Assembly (NCBI GenBank): GCA_964489055.1
Contig: CAZAXF010000007.1
Location: 11,426-75,425 of the forward strand
Direction: 5' to 3'
Length of the DNA stretch: 64,000 bases
Source: 66-474 sp964489055
GTDB taxonomy: Bacteria > Pseudomonadota > Gammaproteobacteria > Xanthomonadales > Rhodanobacteraceae
The notes under the pieces are model-generated. The model was not told the origin of the DNA. It did not search any database and was given only the letters and a program-made list of their open reading frames with translations. Both the position numbers and the translations under genes were made by a program. Positions 42,820 to 52,603 of the stretch are shown one piece after another (the first letter of the stretch is position 1; each line of letters begins with the position of its first letter).

Positions 42820-45800
42820 TCACTTCTCGATCCGGTAGTTGAGGCTGGCGCGGTTTCCGGTGGTGGCGTTTTCCGCCTCGAACTGCAGGAACCGGTTCAG
42901 GGTATAGCGCAGGGTGACCACCTGGCCCGGCGCGAACAGCCCGACGCCGTAGCTCAGGAACAGCCGCGGCGACAGGTATTTGCCCGCGGTGAACGCCGAA
43001 CCGCCCAGCGCCTCGCTGCTGGAAACGCCGGCTTCAAGCCCCAGCCGTGAACCGATCGACTTGGCCAGCCGGTCCCCGGCGAGGCCGCCCAGTGCCTGCG
43101 CGGCGGTGTTCAGGGTGTCGCCTTCGCCGCTCTTGAGCGCGTCCAGCGGCCGCCCGGTGACGAGGTAGGAAAGCGCCTCGGCCTGTTCCATCGCGGGATT
43201 GGAAAACACCGTGAGGATCGGCCGCTTGGCGGTGCCGCGCACCGACAGGCCGACGGTGACGTCCCGGCTGCGGATCTTGCGCACGGCACGAATGTCCAGG
43301 CCCGGGTTGTCGAGCTGCGTGCCGGCGAACAGCAACCGCCCGCGTTCGATGGTGAGGTTCTGGCCGTAGGCCTGGTACTTGCCGGAAACGCTGATCTGGC
43401 CGCGCCCGGTGGCGGTGTGGCCGGGTCGCACGTGCACCGCGAGCTGCCCCTGCACGCTGCCGTCGAGGCCGTAGCCACGCAGCTTGACGTCGTCGCCGAG
43501 CTTCACCTCCACGTTGCCGTTCATGGCCAGCGGCGTGGCCCGTTCATGGGCCGGCTGGTCGACGATCACCACGTCCGGGGAAGCCTGGGTCGGGCCCTGG
43601 CCCGGCAGCTTTTCGACCTGCACGTCGGCGCTCGGGATCGTGATGCTGCCCGACAGCGTCAGCGTGCCGTCGGCGCGCGCGATGTTGAGGTCCGGGGATG
43701 CGACCACGTGCGCGGCGGGGATGTCGGCGACCAGCACATCCTCGCCCTTGATGTTGAGTGTCAGTGGTGCATCGGCCGCGAGCCCGGTGCTGCCGTCGAT
43801 GTGCAGCACCCCCTTGCCGGAGGTGATTTCGCCGCGGATCGCCAGGCGCCCGTCGGCGTCCCCCTGGACTGCGAGCTGGCCGTCGTGAAGCTTCAGTCCC
43901 GCGCGCGGCAACTCGGCGGCGAAGCCTTGGGTCTGGATGCGGCCCTGGAACTGCGGCGCGGACAGGGTGCCGGCCAGGGCAAGCCGTCCGGCCAGGCTGC
44001 CCTGCACGTTGGCGATTTCCGGCGACAGCGCGCTGATGGCCGCGAGGTCGCGCAGCTCGACATCCACGTGGCCTTCCAGCGCGCGCGCGTCGCCAAGTAT
44101 CCCGACATCGCCGTCGACGTGGCCACCTTTGGCCAGGTTTCCCTGCAACCGGATGTGCGTGCCGCGGTTGTCGCCGCTGGCTTCCAGCGTGATGCGTTTC
44201 CACGCCAGCAACGGCGAGTCGGGCGTGGAGGCGAACGCGATTTGTCCGGAGCTGGCGGCAAGCGTCGCCTTGCCCCCAAAGCTGCCGTCCGGGTCGAGCG
44301 TGACCTGTCCGGATCCGGACACCTCGCCGGTGGCCTTGAGTGGATTGACGCCCGATGCCACGGTCGCCAGCAGTTGCAGGGGCAGGTGTTCGAGGTCGTA
44401 TTGCGCACTCAGCGCGCCGTTGGCGGTACGGCTGGCCGACAGGCACAGCCGCGGCTTGCCGGCGTCGAGGCAAAGTTCCTCCACCTGCAGCGCGCCCTTT
44501 TGCCAGGTGATCGTGCTCGACTGCTGCTGGCGCCACGCCGGCATGTCGTGCGGCGCCAGTTCCAGCCCGCTCAGCGTGCCGGTCCAGCGTTTCGTGGACC
44601 CCTGCCAGCTTCCGGCCAGGTTCATCGCGATGTCCAGTTGCTTGCCGCTCGCGCGCAATTGCAACCGATGCGACGCCGCGTTGCCTTGCCCCGTCAGTTG
44701 CAGCTTGTCGAAATCAAGTCCCGCCGCATGCACGCCGCCAAGGGCAAGGTCGAGCTTGCCGCCGGGCTGTGAAAGATCGGGGATGGTTGCCTCCAGCCGC
44801 AGTGTGTCGATGCTGCGCGCGCCCGCGTTGAGGCCGTCGCCGGCCAGGTTTCCGGCCACGGCCAGCTTCGGCCAGGCACCCTTGAACGTGAACCGGCCGT
44901 GCAGCGCGCCGCGGTTCCCCGGGACCCAGTCGCCCAGCGACGCAATGTCGAGTCTCACCGTGGCATCGGTGCGCGGACCGGGCTTGCCGGTCGCCTCGAT
45001 GCGGCTGTTGCCGGCGACCAGGACCAGGTTGCCATCCAGCAGGTTGTCGGGCGTGATGGTCAGTGCGGCCTTGCTGCCGGCGATGCGCTGGCCGCGCAGC
45101 GTGCCGCCGGTCTCGTCGAGTTTCAGCGCAACCCTGGGCTGCGCGCCCAGCGTGCCCTGCGTCGCCAGCCGGAAATCCATGGCACCGTTCCAGCCCGCCA
45201 GCAGCGCGCCGGGATCGAACGCCCTGGCCTTCGCGACGAGGTTCCACGTGATGCCGGGCTGCAGGCCGATGCTGCCGCTGGCATCCAGGCCGCCGTTTTC
45301 CTGCACCAGCTTCAGGGTGTGCAGGTCGATGGCCCGCGGGGTGCCTGCAAGGTCAACCTGCAGGTCGGACAGCTTGCCGGGCGGGCCGACCGAGAGCGCA
45401 CCCTTCAGGGCGTAATCCTGGCTGCTGGCGTCGATTTGCACTTCGCCGTGGGTCGCCAGTTCCTGGCCCACCAGATCGGCGGGCAGTCGCACCTGGTCCC
45501 ATTTGGCGGCCAGGGAAAACCGCATCGGCGTGACATCGGTGCGCACGTTGCCGGTCACCGTCGCGACCCCCGGCATGGATGGTGCGCGCAGGCGCAGCGG
45601 GTCGAGCACGAGGGTCTTGCCGTCATGCCGGAACCGGGCCGGGTCGATCAGCACCACGTGGCCATTGGCCACGAGTTTTCCGTCCAGCTGCCCACCGCGT
45701 GCATCGCCCTTGCCATCGAGGTGCAGCGCCAGGGTCTTCAGGGACTCGGGCAGTGCCGGCAGCTTGCGCGCATCGAAGCGGGGTGCATCCAGTTTCAGCG

Positions 45801-46551
45801 TCCACGCATGTGCCTTGCCGAGCGAGACGGTCGCGGCAAGTTCCAGCGGAATCGGCGCGCGCAGCGAGGCGTCCAGGTACGCGGTGCGGCCATCGGACTT
45901 CGAGGTGATGGTGCCGGCATAGCGGGTGCCCTTTTGCGTCCAGTCGATCGTGGCCTTGCCGCGGCCGGGCCAGCCGCGCGCAAGCGCGACCGTGCCTTCC
46001 AGGTCTGCGTGGCCGTCGGGCGCGCGCAGCGTCAGTTGCCGCAATACCAGTCGGCGGTCGCTCCACAGCCCGGCGATCGCGAGTCGGTCGGCCGCGAACG
46101 TGGGCTGGCCGTCGTTGCTGATCGCGATATGGGTCAACAGCGTGTCGTGAAGTGCGATCGTCAGCGGTGGTTTGAGCGAAAAACCACCCGATTCGCTAGA
46201 CGCCCCGGCGGGTGCGAGATCCAGCGCGATGCCGTCGATGCGGGCCTTGCGGACTTCCAGCCGCTTGCCCAGCAGCGCCCACGGCTGCAGGTGCACGGCG
46301 GCGCTGCGGACCTTGAGCGTGGTGCCTTCCTCGGTGCGCAGATGCAGGCCCTCCAGCGTCATGCCGCCGGCCAGGGTGCCGCGTGCGGCGTGGTAGCCGA
46401 ACCGCCCGTCGGTCATGGCAACGCCGCGGTCCAGCGCAAAACGCAGGCCCGCCGACGTATACACCAGCCACAGCAACGCCACCAGCAACGCGAGCAGCAA
46501 CGCCGCCAAGATGGCGCCGGTCGCGATCAGCCATTTGCGGGTGCGCGTCAT
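42820..46551 (-). CDS. tamB: Translocation and assembly module subunit TamB
   Basis: 1243 residues from ATG 46549-46551. A GTG two codons earlier overlaps the tamA stop as GTGA and is equally possible. It has an N-terminal membrane anchor (about 9-31), a very long repetitive beta-rich body (AsmA/YicH-like) and the DUF490 C-terminal domain with VRKIRSRDVTVGLSVRGTAKRPILTVFSNPAMEQAEALSYLVTGRPLD and ASLNYRIEK at the end. It spans the periplasm from the inner membrane to TamA, moving phospholipids and/or helping barrel assembly. Length matches the family. Confidence 0.95.
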   Translation of the reverse strand: MTRTRKWLIATGAILAALLLALLVALLWLVYTSAGLRFALDRGVAMTDGRFGYHAARGTLAGGMTLEGLHLRTEEGTTLKVRSAAVHLQPWALLGKRLEVRKARIDGIALDLAPAGASSESGGFSLKPPLTIALHDTLLTHIAISNDGQPTFAADRLAIAGLWSDRRLVLRQLTLRAPDGHADLEGTVALARGWPGRGKATIDWTQKGTRYAGTITSKSDGRTAYLDASLRAPIPLELAATVSLGKAHAWTLKLDAPRFDARKLPALPESLKTLALHLDGKGDARGGQLDGKLVANGHVVLIDPARFRHDGKTLVLDPLRLRAPSMPGVATVTGNVRTDVTPMRFSLAAKWDQVRLPADLVGQELATHGEVQIDASSQDYALKGALSVGPPGKLSDLQVDLAGTPRAIDLHTLKLVQENGGLDASGSIGLQPGITWNLVAKARAFDPGALLAGWNGAMDFRLATQGTLGAQPRVALKLDETGGTLRGQRIAGSKAALTITPDNLLDGNLVLVAGNSRIEATGKPGPRTDATVRLDIASLGDWVPGNRGALHGRFTFKGAWPKLAVAGNLAGDGLNAGARSIDTLRLEATIPDLSQPGGKLDLALGGVHAAGLDFDKLQLTGQGNAASHRLQLRASGKQLDIAMNLAGSWQGSTKRWTGTLSGLELAPHDMPAWRQQQSSTITWQKGALQVEELCLDAGKPRLCLSASRTANGALSAQYDLEHLPLQLLATVASGVNPLKATGEVSGSGQVTLDPDGSFGGKATLAASSGQIAFASTPDSPLLAWKRITLEASGDNRGTHIRLQGNLAKGGHVDGDVGILGDARALEGHVDVELRDLAAISALSPEIANVQGSLAGRLALAGTLSAPQFQGRIQTQGFAAELPRAGLKLHDGQLAVQGDADGRLAIRGEITSGKGVLHIDGSTGLAADAPLTLNIKGEDVLVADIPAAHVVASPDLNIARADGTLTLSGSITIPSADVQVEKLPGQGPTQASPDVVIVDQPAHERATPLAMNGNVEVKLGDDVKLRGYGLDGSVQGQLAVHVRPGHTATGRGQISVSGKYQAYGQNLTIERGRLLFAGTQLDNPGLDIRAVRKIRSRDVTVGLSVRGTAKRPILTVFSNPAMEQAEALSYLVTGRPLDALKSGEGDTLNTAAQALGGLAGDRLAKSIGSRLGLEAGVSSSEALGGSAFTAGKYLSPRLFLSYGVGLFAPGQVVTLRYTLNRFLQFEAENATTGNRASLNYRIEK

Positions 46552-46553
46552 GG

Positions 46554-48326
46554 TCACAGGTCCGGTCCGATGATGATGTGCAATTGCGGGCCGTGGTAGT
46601 ACGGGTTCCGGATCGGCACGCCGACGTCGATGCGCACCATGCCCACTGGCGAGCGCCAGCGCAGGCCGATACCGGCACCGGTACGCGCGTGGAAGTCGGT
46701 GCCGTCAAAGGCGTCGCCGGAATCGACGAACGCCGCCATGCCCCAGTTGCGCGTGAAGTAGTGCTCGACGGTGGCACTGGCGACCAGCAGGCGCTTGCCG
46801 CCGACCACCAGGCCGTAGCTGTTGCGCGGGCCGATGGCCTGGTAGGCGTAGCCGCGGATGGAGCGGTCGCCGCCGGCGAAAAAGCGCAGTTGGGGCGGCA
46901 GCTGGCTGAAGTCTCCGACCCCCGTGATCCCGGCGCTGCCGCGCAGGATCAGGCGGTTGCGAGGGCCCAGCGCGTGGATCCACTTGACGTCGGCCAGCGC
47001 CTGGGCGAAATACGTGTCGATCCCCGGCCCCGCGCGTGCGATCAGGTTGATCGAATAGCCGTTACGCACGAACAACGGGTTGTCCGCGACCTTTTTCGTG
47101 AGCCCGATCTCCGGGTAGATGAGCGTGCTGCGGCCGCGTTCGACGCCCGGCAGGTCCACGTTGCGGCTGGAATTGCCGACCGTGAATGTGCCACTCAACA
47201 AGTGCACGCCGATGGTGCGCACCCAGCCGTGCCAGTCGCGGGTCTCGTTGGCTGACAGCGAGAAGGTGCGCGATACCGAGGTCTTGGTGTTCTCGTCACG
47301 GTAGCCGATGCCGAGGTTGAAACTGGCGTTGTCGTGGCCGGGACGCGGGATCCCGTAGACCACCTGCGCGGTCTTGAGCCGCTGCGCGATCAGCACCTGG
47401 GTGTCCAGCGTGTGGCCCAGGCTGTTGATCCAGCGCCGCTTGATGCCGGCCCTCACGCCGGGGCCGGTGTCGGTGCCCACGAACACGCCGGCGGTGTACA
47501 CCGTGCGCTTGGCCGGCGCGACCTCGACCTTCACCGGCACCACGTGATCGTGTGCCTTGTCCACTTCCGGCTCGACATCGACGATGGAAAAGTAGTCGGC
47601 ATCGTTGAGCGCCTGCTGCAGCGCCAGCAGGCTCGACTGGGAATACCACTCGCCGGGCTTCCATGGCACGTAGCGTTGCAGGAAGCCGGCGCGGAACTGC
47701 GAGCCTTCGAACGTCACCTTGCCGAGCTTGTAGCGTTCGCCGACGTCGTAGTGCAGGTGGATGGCCGCGCGGTTGTCGGCGCGGGTCACCGCGACCTCGT
47801 GTTCGGTTGCCTTGGCGTCCAGCCAGCCGGTTTCCAGCAGCGAGCTGGCGATTGCAGCCTTGGACCCTTCGTAGGTCGCATCGTTCATCTGCTCGCCGAC
47901 GCGTGGCTGGAACCGGCGCAGCGCGCGTTGCACCGGCGGCAGCTTCGCGGCGATGTCGGGCACCTTGATGTCCAGCGTGGACACGGTGGTGGCCGGCCCC
48001 TCCGCGACTTCCAGGTGCAGCGTCCATTCGTCACCGCTGTGCGTCAATTTGCCGGTGGCCTGGGCGTTGTAATAGCCGTACGGCTGCAGCGCGCTGGTGG
48101 CCTGCTTCGGGGCGTCGGCGGCCAGCACGCGGGCCTGGGTCTCGGTGACGTCGGTGCGCTTGGCGTACTGGCTGGCAGTCAGTTGCGCGCGCACGGCGTC
48201 GGCAAGTTCCTTGTCGACGCCGTCGATGACAACCTTCATGCTGTCGGCATGCGCGACCTGCGCGATGGCGAGCAGCGCAAGTGCGAGGAGGACCGCTGCC
48301 GATGGTGCCGCCGGTGGGAACTTCAC
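46554..48326 (-). CDS. tamA: Translocation and assembly module subunit TamA (Omp85 family)
   Basis: 590 residues. Signal peptide to about residue 27, three POTRA domains (about 28-260) and a 16-strand Omp85 barrel. The family-specific RFFAGGDRSIRGYAYQAIGPR motif (compare VRGY) lies in the barrel part, and the final strand ends HIIIGPDL. It forms the outer membrane part of the TAM complex. The gene lies immediately upstream of tamB with the stop overlapping or touching the next start, so the two form an operon. Confidence 0.95.
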   Translation of the reverse strand: MKFPPAAPSAAVLLALALLAIAQVAHADSMKVVIDGVDKELADAVRAQLTASQYAKRTDVTETQARVLAADAPKQATSALQPYGYYNAQATGKLTHSGDEWTLHLEVAEGPATTVSTLDIKVPDIAAKLPPVQRALRRFQPRVGEQMNDATYEGSKAAIASSLLETGWLDAKATEHEVAVTRADNRAAIHLHYDVGERYKLGKVTFEGSQFRAGFLQRYVPWKPGEWYSQSSLLALQQALNDADYFSIVDVEPEVDKAHDHVVPVKVEVAPAKRTVYTAGVFVGTDTGPGVRAGIKRRWINSLGHTLDTQVLIAQRLKTAQVVYGIPRPGHDNASFNLGIGYRDENTKTSVSRTFSLSANETRDWHGWVRTIGVHLLSGTFTVGNSSRNVDLPGVERGRSTLIYPEIGLTKKVADNPLFVRNGYSINLIARAGPGIDTYFAQALADVKWIHALGPRNRLILRGSAGITGVGDFSQLPPQLRFFAGGDRSIRGYAYQAIGPRNSYGLVVGGKRLLVASATVEHYFTRNWGMAAFVDSGDAFDGTDFHARTGAGIGLRWRSPVGMVRIDVGVPIRNPYYHGPQLHIIIGPDL

Positions 48327-48928
48327 GGCGTAGGCCTCCGGCTGCAGCGGGTTTGTTCGCCGGCCGTCACAAGGCCGTTGATTCTTTGAGGAAAGCTTCG
48401 ATCAACCCCTGCTGGCGTCATTGCCGCGAAAGCGGGAATCCATCGTTTTTCACGCAACGTATTGAAAGACGCGGAAGCAGGGTTCCGGATATCCCTTCGC
48501 GACCGACATGGGTGGCGCGAGTATTCCGGAATGACGAGAAAGATCGAACCTCCCTTGAAGCGGTTTCGCTCGCCTGCGGCGAGCGAGCTGCGTTCCTTGC
48601 GGGGAAAGTAGCCAAAGCCATGCGCCGGGCATGCCGGTTTCGCCGACATCCTGTCGGCGAAACTCCCCGCGGTGCGCAGCCGATCGCGCGCCGGCGCGAA
48701 CTCGCACTTGGACGGCTGCGCATCCAGTTTCGCCGCCCAAGGGCGGAGGGCGTGTTTGCGGGGTGGCCTGTCTCTTGGTGACTTCTCTTTGGCCATGCGA
48801 AGACAAGTCACCCGCGCCCCCGGGAGGGGCGCGGAACAACACAGGATTGTCTTGCATGGGTATCCACCGGGAGTGTGTACACCATCGTGGGTGTCGCGGC
48901 TTGTGCGTCGTGCGTGCACGGCGGTCCC
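48327..48928. other. Repeat-rich intergenic region
   Basis: 602 bases with no credible gene. A copy of the CGTCATTCCGG-type inverted repeat lies at 48416-48536. A further segment of about 48580-48800 carries several inverted arms, for example AAAGTAGCCAAAGCCATGCGC (48606-) against TTTGGCCATGCG (48788-48799), CCGGTTTCGCCGACA with its near mirror TGTCGGCGAA, and CCCCCGGGAGGGG near 48820. Translations of such regions give spurious repeated peptides in many xanthomonads. Confidence 0.65.
48416..48536. repeat. Intergenic inverted repeat, CGTCATTCCGG family (copy B, degenerate left end)
   Basis: The left end CGTCATTGCCG and the right end TCCGGAATGACG are nearly inverse. Inner arms include CGCGAAAGCG. 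It shares ends and length with the copies at 2525 and 58180. Confidence 0.65.
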
Positions 48929-51598
48929 TCAGGTCGTGGCAGTGCTTGCCTCCACCGCCTCGGGTGTGCGCGTCGCGGCGACCGGTTCTGCCACGGGTCG
49001 TGAGCGTGGCGTCGGAGCCGGGCTCTCGTGTGAGTAGTGTGCCACCAAAGCGCCGGCCACTGCAGAAAGGTAGGGAACCGCCTGCGCACCCAGGATCACC
49101 ATCCACAACTGGCCCTCGATGTAACGCGAGCCGAAGCCGAGCACCATGCCGACGATCGCGAGGATCAGCGCGATCGACATCAGCAGTTCCTCGCGTACCG
49201 GCCCCAGCGCGCCGGCGGCGCCACCGGAAAGCCGGCGGCTCTTGGCGGTACGCACGAAGGCGGTCTTCTTCTTGATCAGGCCCATCCAGATGCCGCGCGC
49301 GATGGCGTGCGAAAGGCCCATGCTGGCCACCGCGGCCAGCAGCGTGTCGCGCCAACTGCACGGCACGCGTGCGCGGTACAGGATGATGCCGAACACCGCC
49401 TTGGCCACGAAGAAGCCCATCACGGGGATCAGGAACAACCGCATCGGCAGGCTGAAGACGGTGGGCGCCAGCAGCATCCCGGCGGTCCAGCCCAGTGCCA
49501 ACAGCGTGAACACCATGTGCAGCGCATCGGCGAACCACGAGAACCAGCCGGTGAGGAAGTGGAAGCGCTGACCGGCGCTGAGCGGGCCCTTGTGCACCAG
49601 CCAGTTCCAGCGGCCGCGGAGAATCTGCATGGCGCCGAATGCCCAGCGGTAGCGCTGGCTCTTGTAGGCGCGGAAGTCCGCGGGGGTGAGGCCCCGGCCC
49701 ATGGGTTCGTCGACGTAGATGGTTTCGTAGCCGGCGTGCATCAGGCGCAGGCCGAGTTCGGCGTCCTCGCAGATGGTCCATTCCGACCAGCCGCCGGTGC
49801 CTTCCAGCGCCACCCGCCGCACCATGGTCATGGTGCCGTGCTGGATGATCGCGTTGCGCTCGTTGCGGTGGTGCATGCCGATGCGGAAGAAGCCGTCAAA
49901 CTCCCAGTTGGTCATGCGCCGGAACGCATTGGCCGCGTAGTCGCGGTGTGCCTGCGGGCACTGCACCACCGCGACGTTGCGGTCGTGGAAGTAGCCCGTC
50001 AGCGAGGCCAGCCAGTCCTCGCGCACCACGTAGTCGGCGTCGACCACGGCGATGACGTCGGCGCGCGGGTCGGTCTGCTTCAGGCCGTAGTTCAGCGCGC
50101 CGGCCTTGAAGCCCGGCCACGGCTCGAGGTGGAAGAAGCGGAAGCGTTCGCCCAGTTCCGCGCAACGTTGCTCCAGCGGCTTCCATACCTCCTCGCGCCG
50201 GGTGTTGTTGTCGATCACCAGCACCTCGAAGTTCCGGTAGTCGAGTGCGGCCAGTGAATCGAGCGTGGCGATCACCATTTCCGGCGGCTCGTTGCAGCAG
50301 GCCAGGTGAATCGACACAAACGGTTGTTTCCCGGGTGGATCGGGTTCCAGCAGGCCGAAGTGGCGCAGCCACTTCCTGCGCCACAGTACCTCGACGAACT
50401 CGAAGCCGTTGATCAGCAGGATCGCCAGGATCGCCAGTTGCGCCGGGAACAGCACGATCAGCATGCCCCAGTCGATCACGCTGAGGTAGAACTGGAACGG
50501 CACCGTGATCGACCACACGACGAGCCCGGCGGCGAGCTGGATCAGCGCCAGGTACACGAGCCGCCCGGCCAGCTTGAAGCGCGCGAAGCGCCACGCGAAC
50601 CAGGCCATGGGGATCAGTGCCAGAAGACCCGAGGCCAGCGCCTTCCACGGCCAGGTCGCATCCTCCAGCACCGGACCGGTGAGCGGAAACTTCAATTGCC
50701 GCTTGGCGTTGAACACGCCCCAGTAGGCCTCGGTGCGCCCCGACACCTGTTCCTTCCACGGCTGGTCGATGGCTTCCATGACGTAGTAGTCCAGGTGCCG
50801 CGCGCGCGCGACGGCGAACCACTGGCGCAGGAAGATCGCCTGGTTGGCGGTGGACGGCTTGGCGAATTCATGGCGGTTGCCGTTCGAGGGCCAGCCGACC
50901 TCGCCGATCACGATGTGCTTGCCCGGATACAGCTGCTGCAGGCGCTGGTAGTGCGCGAGCGCCTCGCCGATGGCGTCCTTGCGCGGTACTCCGTCCCAGT
51001 ACGGCAGCAGGTGCACGGTGATGAAGTCCACGTGCCGCACCAGTTCCGGATAGCGTTCCCAGATGTCCCATGGCTCGGCGGTGGAAACCGGCTGCTTCAC
51101 GTGCGCGCGTACGCGATCGATGTAGGCCATCAGTTGCGCCGGTGTCAGGTCGTGGCGCAGCAGCACCTCGTTGCCCACTTCCACGCGCTTGATGTCCGGC
51201 CAGCGGTTGGCCTGCGCGATCAGCGCCTCGATTTCCCGCTCGTTGTTGCCCATCCGGCGGTCCAGCCAGGCGCCGGCCAGCACGTCCAGGTGGTGCTGCA
51301 TCGCCAGCCGCGGGATCTCCGGATACTGCAGTACCGAGTACACGCGGATGCGGTGGGTATGTCGGGCCATCAGCGCCAGGTCGTCGTTGACCTGGGCATC
51401 GGTCGGGAAGGTGTCCGTGAACGGGCTCTGGTAGCGCTGGAACGGGCTGTAGGCAAAACCCGCGGCGTGGCCATTCCACGGCACCACGCGGGTCGGGCGG
51501 TTGGCCACGGCCCACAGCGCGAAATTGAGCGCGGCCACCAGCAGTGCCAGCAGCACTGCCGTCACCAGTGCGCGGCCCGGGTTCCCGGGGGGGCGCAT
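48929..51598 (-). CDS. Fused GH17 glucanosyl domain and GT2 beta-glucosyltransferase
   Basis: 889 residues from ATG 51596-51598; a TTG 20 codons upstream is an alternative. After one membrane anchor (about 10-30) comes a GH17-type domain to about residue 330, with the acid/base Glu in VEVGNEVLL and nucleophile Glu in IVIGEVGWPS. Membrane segments then lead to a GT2 domain with VVDADYVV, the ICEDAELGLRL motif and SQRYRWAFG, and further membrane segments. Bacterial GH17-GT2 fusions are linked to beta-1,3-glucan synthesis or remodelling, as for NdvB-type glucans. It stands alone, and the C-terminal tail is low-complexity. Confidence 0.88.
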   Translation of the reverse strand: MRPPGNPGRALVTAVLLALLVAALNFALWAVANRPTRVVPWNGHAAGFAYSPFQRYQSPFTDTFPTDAQVNDDLALMARHTHRIRVYSVLQYPEIPRLAMQHHLDVLAGAWLDRRMGNNEREIEALIAQANRWPDIKRVEVGNEVLLRHDLTPAQLMAYIDRVRAHVKQPVSTAEPWDIWERYPELVRHVDFITVHLLPYWDGVPRKDAIGEALAHYQRLQQLYPGKHIVIGEVGWPSNGNRHEFAKPSTANQAIFLRQWFAVARARHLDYYVMEAIDQPWKEQVSGRTEAYWGVFNAKRQLKFPLTGPVLEDATWPWKALASGLLALIPMAWFAWRFARFKLAGRLVYLALIQLAAGLVVWSITVPFQFYLSVIDWGMLIVLFPAQLAILAILLINGFEFVEVLWRRKWLRHFGLLEPDPPGKQPFVSIHLACCNEPPEMVIATLDSLAALDYRNFEVLVIDNNTRREEVWKPLEQRCAELGERFRFFHLEPWPGFKAGALNYGLKQTDPRADVIAVVDADYVVREDWLASLTGYFHDRNVAVVQCPQAHRDYAANAFRRMTNWEFDGFFRIGMHHRNERNAIIQHGTMTMVRRVALEGTGGWSEWTICEDAELGLRLMHAGYETIYVDEPMGRGLTPADFRAYKSQRYRWAFGAMQILRGRWNWLVHKGPLSAGQRFHFLTGWFSWFADALHMVFTLLALGWTAGMLLAPTVFSLPMRLFLIPVMGFFVAKAVFGIILYRARVPCSWRDTLLAAVASMGLSHAIARGIWMGLIKKKTAFVRTAKSRRLSGGAAGALGPVREELLMSIALILAIVGMVLGFGSRYIEGQLWMVILGAQAVPYLSAVAGALVAHYSHESPAPTPRSRPVAEPVAATRTPEAVEASTATT

Positions 51599-51727
51599 TC
51601 GAATGGCTTGCGTCGTGGTCAAGTCGATTGCCGGATTGGCCCCCCGCGAGCTTTCCAAGCGTAGGGGAGCGCGCCTGAAGATATGGCAAATTCATGGCGG
51701 GACGGTGGCCGCGCCGGGCCGTACCGG

Positions 51728-51733
51728 TAGAAT
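51728..51733 (+). promoter_or_regulatory. Possible -10 element of a leaderless hutG transcript
   Basis: TAGAAT ends 6 bases before the ATG at 51740, and no Shine-Dalgarno is evident. If it is used, transcription would start about at the ATG. No clear -35 partner was found, so the call is weak. Confidence 0.35.
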
Positions 51734-51739
51734 CGCGAC

Positions 51740-52567
51740 ATGCAGGAATTCCAATTGACGAAAGGCACGGCACCGTTGCTGGTCAGCTTGCCGCACGACG
51801 GCACGGCGCTGCCCGAAGCCATCCAGGCGCGCGTCAGCGACGCCGGCGCCCGGGTCCCCGACACCGACTGGCACACCGGCAGGCTGTATGCCTTCGCAAG
51901 CGAACTCGGCGCCTCGGTGATCGTGCCGCACTGGTCACGCTACGTGGCCGATCTCAACCGCGATCCGGAAGGCCAGGCGTTGTATCCGGGGCGCCGTGAA
52001 ACCGCGCTGGTACCGGTGACGACCTTCGCCGGCGAGGCAATCTATCGCACCGGTGATGAACCGGACCTGCAGGAGATCGCCCTGCGTCGCGAGCTGTACT
52101 GGCAGCCGTACCATGACGCGTTGCAGGCCGAACTGGCGCGAATGCGCGAGCGGCATCCGCGCGTGGTGCTGTGGGACGGGCATTCCATCAGGGGCCGTGT
52201 ACCCATGTTCTTCGAGGGGCAACTGCCCGATTTCAACCTCGGAACCGCCGACGGCACCAGTTGCTCGCGCCGGTTGCAGGCGGAACTGACTGCGCTGCTG
52301 GCCGAACGCGCCGATGGCGCGGCCGGCCACTACAGCCACGTGGTCAACGGCCGCTTCAAGGGCGGCTACATCACGCGCCACTACGGGCGGCCGGACACCG
52401 GCGTGGAGGCCGTGCAGCTCGAGCTGGTCCAACACACCTACATGGACGAGAAGACCTTTGAATACCTGCCCGAACGCGCCGCGCGGGTCCAGGCGATCAT
52501 TCGGGTGTTGCTGGAGGCCTGCCTGACCCACGCACGAGGGGTGGCGGGTGACGGCGACGCGAATTGA
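51740..52567 (+). CDS. hutG: N-formylglutamate deformylase
   Basis: 275 residues. Family blocks are VSLPHDGTALPEAI, DTDWHTGRLYAFASELGASVIVPHWSRYVADLNRDP, VVLWDGHSIRGRVPMFFEGQLPDFNLGT, GHYSHVVNGRFKGGYITRHYG and QLELVQHTYMDE. The enzyme releases formate from N-formylglutamate in the long histidine degradation route. No other hut genes are nearby, so the pathway placement rests on the family alone. It converges with the MFS gene. Confidence 0.95.
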   Translation: MQEFQLTKGTAPLLVSLPHDGTALPEAIQARVSDAGARVPDTDWHTGRLYAFASELGASVIVPHWSRYVADLNRDPEGQALYPGRRETALVPVTTFAGEAIYRTGDEPDLQEIALRRELYWQPYHDALQAELARMRERHPRVVLWDGHSIRGRVPMFFEGQLPDFNLGTADGTSCSRRLQAELTALLAERADGAAGHYSHVVNGRFKGGYITRHYGRPDTGVEAVQLELVQHTYMDEKTFEYLPERAARVQAIIRVLLEACLTHARGVAGDGDAN

Positions 52568-52603
52568 CGGTTTTCCGCGGCGTGCCGGAGGCAGTGCCTT
52601 GAA

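Noticed and set aside
48323..48919. 198-codon minus-strand frame in the tamA-GH17/GT2 gap
   Set aside because: Its product contains RWIPAFAAMT-like residues that come from the intergenic inverted repeat; this is a well-known spurious translation.
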